This document shows, in pieces, positions 10,983-22,762 of a stretch of 36,193 nt of DNA; positions within the stretch are counted from its first letter, which is position 1, and every line of letters begins with the position of its first letter. This stretch comes from Hemicentrotus pulcherrimus (Eukaryota > Echinodermata > Echinoidea > Camarodonta > Strongylocentrotidae): contig BEXV01000129.1 in assembly GCA_003118195.1 (NCBI GenBank), positions 69,093-105,285 of the forward strand. Direction: 5' to 3'. A program made the position numbers and the translations under genes. Below the pieces are notes generated by a model that saw only the letters and a program-made list of their open reading frames with translations, searched no databases and was not told the origin of the DNA.

Positions 10983-12093
10983 CAGGCACAGCGGAGCACC
11001 CCAATTTGCATATCATTAGCGGCCCGTTCTATTTGAATAACCAACGGACATCTGCGTGAATCCGAACATGTGTGTGCTAGAATGTCAAATCTTAAAATTC
11101 GCATTGCGCCTTTATTACTGCCAATATCGCTTTAAAACTTTCCATACAAACTAAAATTATCATGAATTTGATGTCAGTGAAATAAATATGAAATTCCATG
11201 GAATAACACTCGAGATATTAATGTATTTTGAGCTTCACCCCTCGAAAAACACGACGTCTACTTTTCGATGACTTGACCCTATCCAGCAATGCACGAAGTG
11301 GAAACTTAGTATGAATATTCATGAGGGTTGAATCCATACATGGGCGAAATTTTCGCTTCTCCAGTGTATTTTTTATAGTTATAACGTTCTTTTTCATAGG
11401 GCTTCATTTGTAAAAGTTGTAGTCAGCGAACTCATTGAACATGCACGTCTTTCATCTCAGCGATGTACTGCGCATGCGTCTCAGGGCCCAGTGCAGGCAG
11501 GCCAGATCGAAACAGCTGAGCCATTAGCGTGCACGTGTGCATTCGGCTGGCAAGACATGCATTTATAGCCAACACACACGCGAGTTTCAAACGTAACACA
11601 CATTTGAAGGTATGGGACTGGTCATACAATTTTGAGACAACTTTTGTTTGATGAGAGTCGGACATTGGGGTATGTTTTTCTCTGACTCGACCCTATCCAG
11701 CAACTATAAAGAGAGATATTTCACAAGGATTGAGATTATTAAATTTGCTTTCTGGTCATACGAAGCAATTCTTTTCCGCTTTAGAAAAAATGGTGAATTT
11801 TACGGTGATTTCGTATCTCATTTTGTTCGTTCTTTTTCGCCAAATTATCCCTTAAATTTCACATTTTCGGTGCATCAACAACTCTTTTCATAGACATGAG
11901 TGTCTTGCAAATTTATTAAATTCTCGATTTAGAAGCTTTGATTGCTGATATTCATCACATTAATGAAGAATTTGCCTTCGAAATTTGTTTACTTTTTTTC
12001 GCATCAAGCGGTACACAATTATTTATTTTATGCAAATGATGTTTACTGGACGAGAGTCGATCGCACGGTAATTGGGGTGCTCCACTGTGCCTG
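10983..12093. mobile_element. 1.1-kb non-autonomous DNA transposon with 24-bp TIRs
   Basis: The 1,111-bp segment starts CAGGCACAGCGGAGCACCCC (with AATT following) at 10983 and ends with the reverse complement at 12070-12093, 23 of 24 bases matching. TACA is present directly outside both ends (10979-10982, 12094-12097), a possible 4-bp target duplication. Inside, TGACTTGACCCTATCCAGCA (11269) recurs as TGACTCGACCCTATCCAGCA (11683). Several CpG-bearing blocks distinguish it from flanking DNA. Overlapping frames of 77 and 81 codons inside (11432-11665 minus, 11648-11893 plus) show no transposase motif. Superfamily is unknown; a CAGGCAC terminus with a 4-bp duplication does not fit a family I can name confidently. 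Confidence 0.8.
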
Positions 12094-12286
12094 TACATTG
12101 AAGGTCTACCATCTGTACACACATTGCAGGAATACTTCTTCATATGTTGCACTCGAGGCCTTTCACACAAAGCAAATTATATAAAAACANTACATTGAAG
12201 GTCTACCATCTGTACACACATTGCAGGAATACTTCTTCATATGTTGCACTCGAGGCCTTTCACACAAAGCAAATTATATAAAAACA
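12094..12286. other. 96-bp exact duplication around a single N: unmerged contig overlap
   Basis: Bases 12094-12189 and 12191-12286 are identical over 96 bp, separated only by N at 12190. This is the pattern left when two overlapping contig ends are joined with a minimal gap instead of being merged. The unit starts exactly at the right edge of the 10983-12093 element, so the second contig probably began where the repeat ended. The duplication is therefore probably not real DNA. Confidence 0.9.
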
Positions 12287-13566
12287 CATACAACTACTAT
12301 ATAACAAAGGGGAGGAAATATGATACTATAGGCTGCAGAAGGATTAAAGTCTATAGATCTAAAGTGTATTTATTTGGTGGAAAGAGTGTAGGTCTGTACA
12401 ATTCTCATAATTTACAACATTTATATGGCAAATCAACCCCATTTTACTATCAAGTTATAATAAAATATGTTCGTACAGTCTTCTAGCTTGCATTGTCCGG
12501 TGTGGATAAGGAAATGCTCCAAGAAACACAGAACATTTGAGAAATTTACTGCACCATCACTCAAACTTATAGCAATCGCTTCTAAATTGTGGGGGCAAAT
12601 TGGAAAGTGATGCAAGAAAAGTGATGCCTTGCATGTTTGCTTGATGGACCGCTGCCTGAATTAAAAATAGAAAATGACAAAATCAAAGGATCTGGAAACA
12701 TTATGCGCATGCCATTAAAGATTCATCTATGTACAGCAAACCAGGCGGTACCAATAAGCACCTACAGATATCACATACTCATACCCTGCACCTCATTATA
12801 TTCTGTCAAAGTTTCACTCACTAATTCGAAACAAAAGCATTACAGCAGTAAATTTCCACATGTTTTTCCACATGCATCGTACAACATGCAGACTTATGGT
12901 ACCTAGAGATGCACATTACAAGATTTCCATACGATACCCTGGTGTTGAAATTCTTTCTGTTCTTCTTGCGGTGGGTGTGGTTTATTATTTAGATTGATAA
13001 ATGACTTTTTCCTACGATTTCCTATTCCAAAACAAATATAGCCATGGTCTGTTAATGTTCATAGGCTGTTAGCTTTATACATTATAATTGTCCAGGGATG
13101 TCTAGGATAATGGGAAACCATCTGAGATTGTGTATACTAAAATAATGTTACACACTTATGTACATGTGAATAAATTACAGCAAGATGCCAAGGGTTTCAA
13201 TGGGAAATTAAAAAAAAGGAAAAAAATATGAATGGTTTGATTCTTTTCCTTCACTTTGATGGGATGGTCTTAATTGAATTTAATCTCTTGCATGAAATTG
13301 AGATACATTCACATGACATTCCCCTCCCCCCTTTGATTGCTGAGAAAGCAAAGCTTCTAAGCTAATATTTAAGGTCACACAATGCATGAGTGGTCGCTTT
13401 AAAAACGTTGCCATATGGAGCTAACTTTGCCCTGAGTGCCATGATCAACTGCCATTACCACATGTAGTCATATAGCATGTCAGGGATCGCCTTCAACTTT
13501 CATATAACAGCCTCCTATTCAGGGATCAACATCTGCAATTTTATTAGCGTCTCTCAGATCATTTTC
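12287..13566. other. gene-free stretch, nothing recognised
   Basis: Short chance frames on both strands (60 to 89 codons), no recognisable domain and no inverted-repeat element. A purine run (AAAAAAAGGAAAAAA) is near 13209. Confidence 0.5.
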
Positions 13567-14006
13567 TTAAAGACCCTATCAGATGAAAATTCAACTGTTT
13601 ATCAGTGGAAAGCTGAATGAACATAGAATACAAATGTAAAGGAATTCAAAAATATTTTCCCTTTCAGTATTGCATAAAAGCGAATCAAAACCTTATTTTC
13701 TGCACCTCTCCAAGTTACAGTGACGACATAACATGTGCACCGATCGGCTCGCCTATATAGCTGAGGCGATGAGCCGTGCTTAATTAATGCAAAGTCATTG
13801 TGAATATGCGTACTCCACATAAGATGATGTCATCAATTCAACTCCCGATTTTCAAAGTTTTAGATTTCGAGTTTTCAGAGAGCTGTTACTCGTCTGACAG
13901 GCACTAAAGTAGCATATAAATGGTATTAGTGTATTCTATGGCTTGTTAGCTTTCCTTTTATATATAATTCATCTATTTCATTTTTCACTTCGGACAGGGT
14001 CTTTAA
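13567..14006. mobile_element. TTAA-flanked non-autonomous DNA element B
   Basis: TTAA at 13567-13570 and 14003-14006 flanks a 432-bp core. The left end AGACCCTATCAGATGAAAA pairs with the right end, which reads AGACCCTGTCCGAAGTGAAA on the opposite strand. The first ten bases match except one, with gapped similarity beyond. Same insertion specificity as the elements at 5320, 17297 and 29301. No transposase coding; a 72-codon minus frame (13602-13820) is incidental. Confidence 0.85.
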
Positions 14007-14086
14007 GTTGTTTAATTTTTCCAATACTGAAAAGAGGTTATGTCGAAAGATGGAATTCATAAGACAATTGTGAGACACATGTACAA

Positions 14087-14112
14087 CACACACACACACA
14101 CACACACACACA
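14087..14112. repeat. (CA)13 microsatellite
   Basis: Thirteen uninterrupted CA units just outside the right end of the TTAA element. Confidence 0.97.
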
Positions 14113-14710
14113 AATATGAAATGTTGTCACATGTACAGTTTCCTAAAATGCTAAACCCTACAGTGTATCCAACACGTAGCAAGCGTATTTGGCCTATTTT
14201 TGAAAGAAAAGAGGAATCTGAAAATGATGTGAGCATATGACTAGGCCTGTAACTGGAGAGGATCTACAATGATTTATGAGAAGAGACATTTTATTTTTTT
14301 GTTTACCCTTCACTACATCAGTTTGCACTGTGGACTGTGGTGAGGGTTTTGGCTCCCTGCTTGCCAACCACACCCCTTCACATGGCCAGAACATACTACA
14401 CATGTATGAAGAAAACTATGGATGGTCTCGTAACGATATCCTTCCCCAAGTCATTATCATTTGACCGAGGCCTACTCTAAAATGGTGCCCAAGTCCTCTT
14501 TGCCAGAGTAATACCAAACATAGTGTTCACTATAAGGCTATGAATTTGTTCAAAATAGGGACATCCAAGTAACTGACAACCTGCGATACTGACAAAGTTG
14601 GTCTATGAACTCTCATACATTTTTTTGGAAGTCTCATAATGTATGAAAGTCTTCTGGACTTTTAGCCACCAAAATCTATTTTCCAAAACCTTTGAACAAA
14701 AGAAGTACTT
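14113..14710. other. gene-free stretch, nothing recognised
   Basis: Opposed 62- and 69-codon frames at 14194-14464 have fairly even composition, but I recognise no domain in either and see no convincing splice pair. Confidence 0.45.
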
Positions 14711-14730
14711 AAAAAAAAAAAGGGGGGGGG
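14711..14730. repeat. A11-G9 homopolymer junction
   Basis: Eleven A (14711-14721) directly followed by nine G (14722-14730). It lies about 20 bp beyond the last recognisable LINE sequence on the minus strand. Confidence 0.95.
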
Positions 14731-14749
14731 CAGGAAGGCCTTTCATTTA

Positions 14750-14930
14750 TCTGCGAGATGCAGCTGAATGTGTAAGATCATTAATGTAAATTTTTAAAAA
14801 ACAGTAGAGGACCTAGGATAGAACCTTGTGGTACGCCGTGTAATAGAAGACAAATTGTAGGAATTATTATTATAAACTAAATATTGAGATCTTTCAGAAA
14901 GATTACTTTCGAACCAAGGTGACAGACAAA
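14750..14930 (-). pseudogene. LINE reverse transcriptase fragment, motif B region, frameshifted
   Basis: Read on the minus strand, one frame gives PWFESNLSERSQYLVYNN and then SYNLSSIT. A second frame gives GVPQGSILGPLLF and a third gives IYINDLTHSA before a stop. These are the WF-x-SYLSNR-x-Q, GVPQGSILGP and FLIYINDL blocks of non-LTR retrotransposon reverse transcriptase (CR1/Jockey/L2-type clades), in correct order but needing at least two frameshifts. The YADD catalytic motif that should follow is absent: the similarity stops near 14750, close to an A11-G9 run. It is non-functional. Clade is not resolvable from this length. Confidence 0.85.
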
Positions 14931-14933
14931 TTT

Positions 14934-14971
14934 GAGTGTTGTTCTAGTTTCCGAGTGTTGTTCTAGTTTCC
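14934..14971. repeat. 19-bp tandem duplication inside LINE remnant
   Basis: GAGTGTTGTTCTAGTTTCC occurs twice head to tail (14934-14952, 14953-14971), followed by a diverged GAGTGGTGATTC. It sits just upstream, in minus-strand sense, of the WF block of the reverse transcriptase fragment and adds to its disruption. Confidence 0.95.
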
Positions 14972-14978
14972 GAGTGGT

Positions 14979-15463
14979 GATTCAACACACCAATTCCTGA
15001 GATGGGAGACAGGCATAGCGCCAGGTGGAGGGGAATAAATTGAAACTTAAAAAAAAAAGCGGCAAAAAAGGTGCGGTTTATACACCGTTAATTATGGTAC
15101 ATAAAATGGCATCCGTCCATTATTTTGTTGCTGCTTATAACTTTTTGGTGTGGCTTTTGGCTGCCTTATGTTAGTCAAGAACATAGACATTCAGACAGAG
15201 GGGTCTACTTTGACATTTTGTTCAACTTGTCTAACTCTTGTTAATCTGAGACAAAGCAAAAGTATTACATGTTGAAAGGGTTTTAAAATGTATGGAAAAG
15301 TACCCATAGGCCTCATGTAGAGACAGTACTAGTGAAGGCTTGCAGGTCTACCTGATCCGACAACTGACGGGTCGTGTAACCGTAGAGAATGAACATAAGG
15401 GAGAAGATTCACATGCCTCGACGGTAATTGAACCATCCTGTGTAGACAGCACTGTAGATTGAA
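14979..15463. other. spacer between the two LINE pieces
   Basis: About 480 bp lies between reverse transcriptase pieces that should be roughly 100 bp apart in an intact element. I see no coding similarity and no clear terminal repeats, so this is probably inserted or heavily decayed sequence. An A10 run lies at about 15049-15058. Confidence 0.45.
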
Positions 15464-15715
15464 TCATCCACTCACTGCCATCTGTCCATCATACCAGTTA
15501 TTCATTTCATAATCATCATCATAGTCCAGGGGAGCAAACCAGAGAAAGAGATCCATAAATGGACACTGGTTGTGGATTATGACTTCAATAAAACCTTGAA
15601 CCGGGAATATGGTGGAAGTGGTTTCCTTGAAACACAAGCCATATTGCAAAGAAAAGTTAAAGAGATTATAAACAACTTGCCTCCCCTGTGATACAGAAAT
15701 ACACTGCCTTGACAC
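15464..15715 (-). pseudogene. LINE reverse transcriptase fragment, N-terminal RT region
   Basis: An 83-codon minus frame contains VVYNLFNF, LQYGLCFKETTSTI, GFIEVI and LFLWFAPLD. Spacing and order match the non-LTR reverse transcriptase blocks usually seen as IYxQLxxFL, QYGFRxxxST, and the motif A block LFLDFxKAFD. The first motif A aspartate is Trp here, so the catalytic site is lost. It has the same orientation as the 14750-14930 piece and lies upstream of it in sense, as expected for one broken element. The usual NYRPISLL block is not visible beyond 15715. The start codon is incidental. Confidence 0.7.
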
Positions 15716-16749
15716 AAAAGGGTCTGTTTTGCATCATTGATTCATTATACTCAACTTTATGGCTACCATTAATCAACCATAGACATATTGTAGACACTTA
15801 AGATTGTTTACTTGAAGTGTCAACCTCCTAACAACGTTTCTTGATATATGAGCTATTAAAAACACACTGCACATGGATTATCCACTGGCCAAAAGCTTCT
15901 GGGAACTTTAAAAGATGGATTCTTTGGTTAAGCTTTTAATCCTCTCACATCCTCATCATTCAGGATTACAATGCTACATCACTTAAAAGATAAAAATCCC
16001 CCACAGTGACACATCAACAAACAAACACTATCAGATAGCCAGACTAATGGGCATAACATAAAAAGCATTGAACTTGTGAAGCAGGAAAGACAGTAAGCCC
16101 CTAGCTGGCTTCTGAGAATACAATTATTCACACTTGGGAATTGGAGCAGAACAACAGGTCTTATTTTTAGTCAACATGTAAATTGCTGAGTCATTTTCAT
16201 TATAACTATCATCATAAAAAACCACAGGTACTTATATTTTTCATATAGTTTCGGTTCCTCTCCTCTGAATATATGTTTTCCAAATTCTGTGAAAAGGGCA
16301 ATGACTGTAAAAAAAAATGCTCACATTATCATATAATCCATTTGCTCACAAGCTAAGGGCAATTACCAACATTGTATCCGGCATACCAACATTCAAACTT
16401 GAAGATAATATAAGTATGTAGTCAACACATGATGGTACAATTTAACAAGTATTGGGCAAATTTTTCTTGAACATGTATACAAGAATGCTTGCAGCAGTAA
16501 TACATTTAATCTTTTCTTGGGCAAACATGCAATGTAAATGGCAGAAACAGGGGCAGCATCACTATTATTAATAGAAGTTCAAGCAAGTACATGAAAAATT
16601 GGAGGACCTACCAATCATGCTCCAAGTTTGTTTGTAGACCATATATGCTGTTTATACAATTATTAAAATTGGCCCAAGTTAGCTGCCTAACCACTTTCTA
16701 TACATACATGCATTGATTTGAATAGCACTGAAATTATTTAATATCAAAT
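15716..16749. other. gene-free stretch, nothing recognised
   Basis: A+T-rich DNA with an A9 run near 16310. No frame above about 60 codons and no terminal repeats were seen. Confidence 0.5.
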
Positions 16750-16909
16750 TCTGATAATGATGACAATGATGATGATGATTTTGATAATACTAATAACAAT
16801 AATAATAATAATATAATACTAGTATTATTATAGCAATACTAATAATGAGTTGATGACAATGATCATAATAATGATAATAATAATAACAACCCTTCTTCTC
16901 CCCCCCCCC
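16750..16909. repeat. ATG/AAT trinucleotide-rich tract ending in C10
   Basis: Interrupted GAT, AAT and CAA trinucleotides (about 16755-16890) include a perfect palindrome ATAATACTAGTATTAT (16813-16828). The tract ends in CTTCTTCT and ten C (16900-16909). Confidence 0.9.
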
Positions 16910-17296
16910 TTTAATATGGTGCTTTCCAGTTTATAACTGCGATTGTTATTCTTGCAGCTCAAATAATCAAAATATTACCTACAATTAACATTACATCATT
17001 TTAATTCATATTATTTAAAAATGCAAATATTCCCATTATCAGAAGCTTATCAAAAATTCCAAATACTAACAAATAATTGGTACATTTCTGTACAGGGGAT
17101 GGCATTGTGCAATGGCTGGTTACATGTTGAAGCAACTGTAAGAATAGAAACTGAAACTTGTTTTATCTTGAAGTGGAAATCTTGTTTGGCAGAGTTATTA
17201 GATGCATCCTAACAATTGTCAATCATAATCATATTGAGATCCTGGTTATGCTTTCTTCTTGGCTAACTTCCTCTTACAGGACATATTCCAATGGTT

Positions 17297-17670
17297 TTAA
17301 AGGTAAAGACCAGTATTGGAAACGCCCCAATTTCAAAAAATGAAATGGAAGCTCTCATTACCAATTATGTGAAAGAATATGTTTTGACTAATACATGATG
17401 ATAAAAAAATTGCTGGGAAACCGCCTACTAATTCATATATTTGGTAAATTTGTTTCTCTCATGGTCTGTGAGAGATATAGGGTAGTCCCAAATACATCTT
17501 TCTGTATATAGTGCTTGTAACTTTATGAAGAATGGGCCAAATTTCTTATCATTTTGATGATTACAGAACCTTGCAGATGCTAGATGCCAGATGATCAACC
17601 TTTGCTGATTGATTCCACAAGGTTTCTTTCACAATGCAATCGCATGACCAGAACGGGTCTTTACCTTTAA
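17297..17670. mobile_element. TTAA-flanked non-autonomous DNA element C
   Basis: TTAA at 17297-17300 and 17667-17670 flanks a 366-bp core. Its ends are AGGTAAAGACCAGTATTGG and, on the opposite strand, AGGTAAAGACCCGTTCTGG (16 of 19 identical). The right half (about 17500-17666) is clearly homologous to 29614-29791, sharing TGGGCCAAATTTCTTA and TGATTCCACAAGGTTTCTTT, so these two are one family. Overlapping short frames are incidental. Confidence 0.9.
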
Positions 17671-18932
17671 ACTAATAATGGAAACAAATTATGAGCAGTA
17701 GGAAATAACACTCTTGATATCAGGAAAAGTTCAGGCTCTGACAAAATTATCTATGCCGTTCTGCAATTTTAGTCTTTCACTGTATATCCAAACATATTAT
17801 TTGAATACTGACAAATAATCACAACTAAAATCAATTTGAATGTATTTCCTGAAAGCTAACAACCAAATGTATACCTTCAATACAATGATAAAATCAGGAT
17901 TCAATATTTGACATTGATTAGGTTCAGAGTGGAAGAGGAAAATTTAGGAATAAAATTGAATAATTTTAATTCAAAGAGATGCAAGAGATACACTATACAT
18001 TTGTAGATCTACGGTTGGTAAAGCAGCGCGAAATATTTCCCTCGTCTTGCTTGAATAATAAATAGGAGTCTTGCATCATTGTGGGTGAAAGAAAGTAACA
18101 AAAGGGTATTACCTCACTGTGTATCCCTTTATATGCATCTATTGACAACATATTGACAAATTGATTAGATTTCAACAATACAAGTACAGGCCGGTCTTAA
18201 ATGAAGTCCCTGTGGGAGGTACTGTTCACACTACCGTACTAACTCAATAAAACACACTGCACTTTATTATTATCATTTCTACATAAAAATGAACATACAT
18301 ATCTAGTGCACACCCCAAGATTTTTCCAACTTCCAAATTGTATGTGGCAGTGTGGACAACTTTCAACATATAAATGGGTTTATAGATATAGCTATACAAA
18401 TCAAATCAATAGTTTTGAATTTAATTACATGTGTTGAACAAGGAAACATCTAGTAAAACTTGTTAATGACTTACATCATAACTACCTAATCATAACATGT
18501 ACGTAACAAAAAATGTATACTATTAATATATATGACTGATATTTACATGCCTCTATTTGCTCAACTGGTGCGTTTTCAAAGGAAAGTGCATGATGAACAA
18601 ATTTTGACGACTACAAAGTCAATCGTAACAAAGTTTGCACAATACATCTCTAGCATTATTAGTTTTTCATATAAAAATACATGTATGTACATGTACATGT
18701 AGGCCTACATGCAACATAAAATCTTGTTCCTTTTCTTCTTCAGTTACATCAATTGGTCTCTATATTCTCAAATGCTCCATATTGTGAGTCACACTACATG
18801 TACCAGCAATTAAATACAAAATTATTTATCTATCTGACAAAAACACAAACTGACAAAGGCAAATGGAGTGGTTTGAAAATGATCTGTGCATGTATCTCCT
18901 TCTGTAAATACGACGAACCAATGCTTAATAAT
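17671..18932. other. gene-free stretch, nothing recognised
   Basis: A+T-rich DNA. A cluster of TACATGTA words linked to AGGCCTACATG is at 18677-18710. No gene or transposon ends were identified. Confidence 0.5.
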
Positions 18933-19145
18933 GGTGACACAACATTTGCTCCTGCGACAATTGCTCCGGTCTTTATTTCGTCTAAGATGTAGGGTTAGGG
19001 TTAGGGTTTCAATAGGGTTTTAAGTTAGGTTTAGGGTTAGGTTTAGGGTAGGGTATAGTGTTGAATCCAGGGTTGAAGTTACCCATTCGATTAGCGTATG
19101 AAATTTACAGAGGAGCAATTGTCGCTGAAGCAAATGTCATGGAAT
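18933..19145. mobile_element. inverted-repeat element carrying a TTAGGG-like array, copy 1
   Basis: The left arm CATTTGCTCCTGCGACAATT (18943, continuing GCTCC to 18967) is matched by the right arm 19112-19136 in reverse complement, 23 of 25 identical. The same 9-mer CTTAATAAT lies outside both arms (18924-18932, 19146-19154) and looks like a 9-bp target duplication, the length typical of Mutator-like elements. Between the arms, 18989-19055 is an imperfect TAGGGT/TTAGGG array (two perfect units, then TTTAGGG and TAGGG variants). A homologous element is at about 25679-25880. Confidence 0.75.
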
Positions 19146-19154
19146 CTTAATAAT

Positions 19155-21048
19155 TCATGAGCATATTTCATTGAAAAGGTTAAGTTATGCCGTCTATTCC
19201 CTGTTAGGCCGTTAAGGCAAAGATTTAATCTCGTCTTTGTAAAGATTTGCATAGATATTATTCTTATTATCACATACAGCCGATGATGGAGGCTGAATAT
19301 AAATAAAAAAGATAAATAACAAATATGGTTTTGCTAATCCTAACATATTTCCCTTTAAAAATTATATAAAACCAAATTCATTTTACATAATATCCCTGAA
19401 TGAAACCAGGTATCCGGTTTGGATCAATAACAATTAAAGCATACCAATATTGCATCGAGTGGCTTTCATTTTCGTTTACTAGAACTGTTGAGACGATCCC
19501 TAACAGTTACACAGGATACAGCCAACTCTAGTAAACAGGAAAGCAGCGGCCTAGCTTGGCTGCGGGTTCCATTATCATCCCTGCTGCTTTATGCACACAA
19601 AACATTCAATGCACTTGATGGGCTTCTTGCCAATACACAAGAGCAGTATAGGCTTTTAACATTGCGAAAAGTATGTCTATTCGACTGCAGGGTCTGCTTG
19701 CATTATTGACCTTTGCACAGCCATTGCAAATTTGATTTATCTGAATAAATTGGTAGACTATTACCCATGTTTATACCTTCATAAAAAGCCCCTCAACAAG
19801 TAAAGAACAAAGGTGTAGAATATGTGTGGGATCAAAATCAATATATGCTTGGGCACTTTTCATCTATTATTCAGTCACCAATATGAGGCCAACAAGAGTG
19901 AGAATCTAACCCTCATATGTTTACAAAGCGTTATGGAAAAAATGCCTCTAGTTACATAAAGATTGAAAATAATATTCACCGTAGTAACTACAAAAAAATG
20001 TGATTCATTATATGAGAAACATCCAACATATAATATGTAAATTAATCTTGTACTAACTTGTAAGCGTAGGCCTGATCACTATCGAAACAACAACATGATA
20101 AAAATTCTGGCTTGTGAATTTGCAACAAATTACAAAGGTAAACATAAGGTAAACACAAAAAAATAATAAATGAATGAAATAGCAAAATAACGTATGGTGA
20201 ACACAAGACAGTTACTCAATAACACTCCCTTAGTTTTTTCAAACATGATTCATTGTGCACATAAGGTAGGTATGCTTGGAGGTCTACAATGTATTATGAT
20301 AAATGATATGTGATTCAATAAGAATTGAAAGAATGGGTTTAGAAATCAAAACATATCATCAATAGTAAACAAATACTCTCCTTTCAAATGTCATGATAGA
20401 TATATATCATTATCAAACATGACATGCAGCCTGATGCAGGCCTTATCTTTCAATTCAGTTTAATTAAATGCATAGTACCAGAGCCCCAGTCCTAAAAAGA
20501 GCTGCGATTGATCCAAATCAATCGCAAGTTTGCAGTCTCCTATCTCTTTTCAGTTGCAAATAAGTTGCGATAATGATATCAACTCTTTGTACGACGGGAC
20601 CCAGGCCTGCATGTACATGTATATGATAGGCCCTGAGTGTACATGTAGGTATAATATCAAAACCTTTCCCTCAATATTATTTGAAAGCCTACACAGTGCA
20701 ACAAATAATGTCGTCACATGTATCATTAGTTCAGCAGGATAATCAATTGCACATCCACACATTCAAGCGCCATGCCTTTATAATGATTAAATCAACTGTT
20801 CTAAATTATATCCAACTACATCTGAGTCACATTTGTGGAACCGAGAGACCTTCATTTTAATTGTCTAATCATATCTGTTTATGATATTAGCGGTATGTCA
20901 CATAATTTATCTAATCTCATGGCCAAGCCAAATGACAAAGACGCAAGGCCGCACAATAATTGTATGTAATAATATTCAGTCAGAAGTTTGTATTTTCACA
21001 AGAGGATTTTTGTAGAATCTAGATGCAATAGCGCACAGGAAAAGGAGT
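19155..21048. other. gene-free stretch with a small hairpin
   Basis: A short perfect stem GCGATTGAT (20504-20512) and ATCAATCGC (20517-20525) with a 4-nt loop. A 73-codon plus frame (19488-19709) has more even composition than most, but I recognise nothing in it. Clusters of TACATGTA lie at 20609-20650. Otherwise A+T-rich non-coding DNA. Confidence 0.5.
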
Positions 21049-21062
21049 GGGGGGGGGGGGGG
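21049..21062. repeat. poly(G) tract, 14 nt
   Basis: Fourteen consecutive G followed by ACTTT and an A9 run. Confidence 0.95.
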
Positions 21063-22762
21063 ACTTTAAAAAAAAATGCTAAATTGTCAGTGTCTGGAAG
21101 TGTCCCTGTTCTTTTCACACCGACATACCCAGAAAAGAATTATGATTATTTTCTTGTTTATTTCATCTACACAGTAACAAGAAGAGAACTTATCACCCAG
21201 CTTTCTTTCACGAGCCTATCATCAATCAGGATCCTCACAAACAGCTGACCAATATGACAAGGCTTTGATATATTGGACTTGGATGAAGATTCATCTCCTC
21301 GACCTGCCAATATCTCAAAATCAAATTTAATCAGATGCTCTCCTTCCACAAAACCCAGGTGTAAAAAGCAAAGAAAATCCCCAGGAGTGATGCAGCAATA
21401 TTAATCAAATATTCTCCACTATGCGCTGGGCTGCATGAACTGAAAGCAGTTGTGTGAACAAAGCGGCAGGCATGTACACACTCGTCATACCAAATGCCCA
21501 AAATAAACTGAATGATTCTAACTAAATATTAGCTTTATGAAACATTAACCTTTTACTGCCACAATACACACAAATAAATAATGAGTTATTAAGACCATAA
21601 ATTATCAAATGTGCGGAAAGAATGAAGAAAGTTTGAGCGCATTGTAAGTTGGCCTACATGTATCAACATGTACACATGGACCTTCATAATGATCATGGGT
21701 GTGATAACAATAATACTAATACACCTGTAGGGCCTATTTGCGCGTGATTTAGTGCTCAAGATGATACCCTACCATATCTAAAACATATATAATCCAAGGA
21801 TGGTTGAAAAGGGAAAAAAAATGAAATATAGACGACTTAACGACCTAATGTATTTTATGATCTACTATTCATGACTTCTATATTGTGTAATTTGTTTGTC
21901 CATAGCATACAAGTTTTGCAATATAAATGAAAAATACACAAAACAATGTACACCGCATATTACCAATAATTTTGTTCAAACTATGAACATACATTGTAAA
22001 TATGGATCATCATCAAATTTCTCCATCCATTGGCGTGGATTTAAAACTGATATTCTTCAGCAACAACAACAACAAAAACATTGTTACCAGAAGTGAAATA
22101 TCAATCTCTGAAATATCACGATTGAAATCATATTTCATGTTTATGATAATGTTGTGTATGAACATGAAGTCACAAGCTGGATTAAATGAGGCCTTTTCAT
22201 AATCCCCCGCCACCATCAAGAAAGAGCTGTTGGCTCAGCTCAGAGTATGAGTCATTCTGCTCGAGTGTGTGTGCATCTCAAGCAGAAGGGCATAACCCAG
22301 AATACAAATTCCTTTTTCCATTATAAATGCTGATCACAGCTTGTTTGTCACGACTTATAGCTGTCACAGAGGCATAACTAGTCTCTTATCAAAGCCTTAA
22401 TATACTTCAGCAACAACAAAATTACTGTGAACATTGTTTCTGAATAAAAAAAATTGAGCATATTATTTTTTTCTTTCTGATAACTGCAAACCATATACCT
22501 TCCAACTTGTTTATAATCACAACTGTTTTTGTGTAAAGGGACTATAACAGCTTTTTAAAACTACAATGCTGTGATTTGATTATTTTGCAGGAATGACTTT
22601 TAAGTGAATCTTGTCCACTTGCGAGAAATTTCTTGCAAAATGCGTGAAGTGTCAGGTTTTAACAGTACGAGTTAGTACCAATGAATATGGAGTATCAGGG
22701 AGAAATTAATAAGCCAAACCTACTCCTGATTTGAGCCTGTTGATATAAATATAAATATAAGA
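21063..22762. other. gene-free stretch, nothing recognised
   Basis: Short chance frames only. A CAACAACAACAACAA run is near 22060. The block around 22200-22400 is less A+T-rich and free of repeats and could be a conserved non-coding element, but nothing in the sequence alone proves this. Confidence 0.45.

Noticed and set aside
11432..11893. Overlapping 77- and 81-codon frames inside the 1.1-kb element as a transposase
   Set aside because: No DDE/D-like spacing, zinc finger or helix-turn-helix I could identify, and too short for a transposase.
18989..19055. True chromosome-end telomere
   Set aside because: The array is short and imperfect and unique sequence continues on both sides; it is enclosed by inverted arms.
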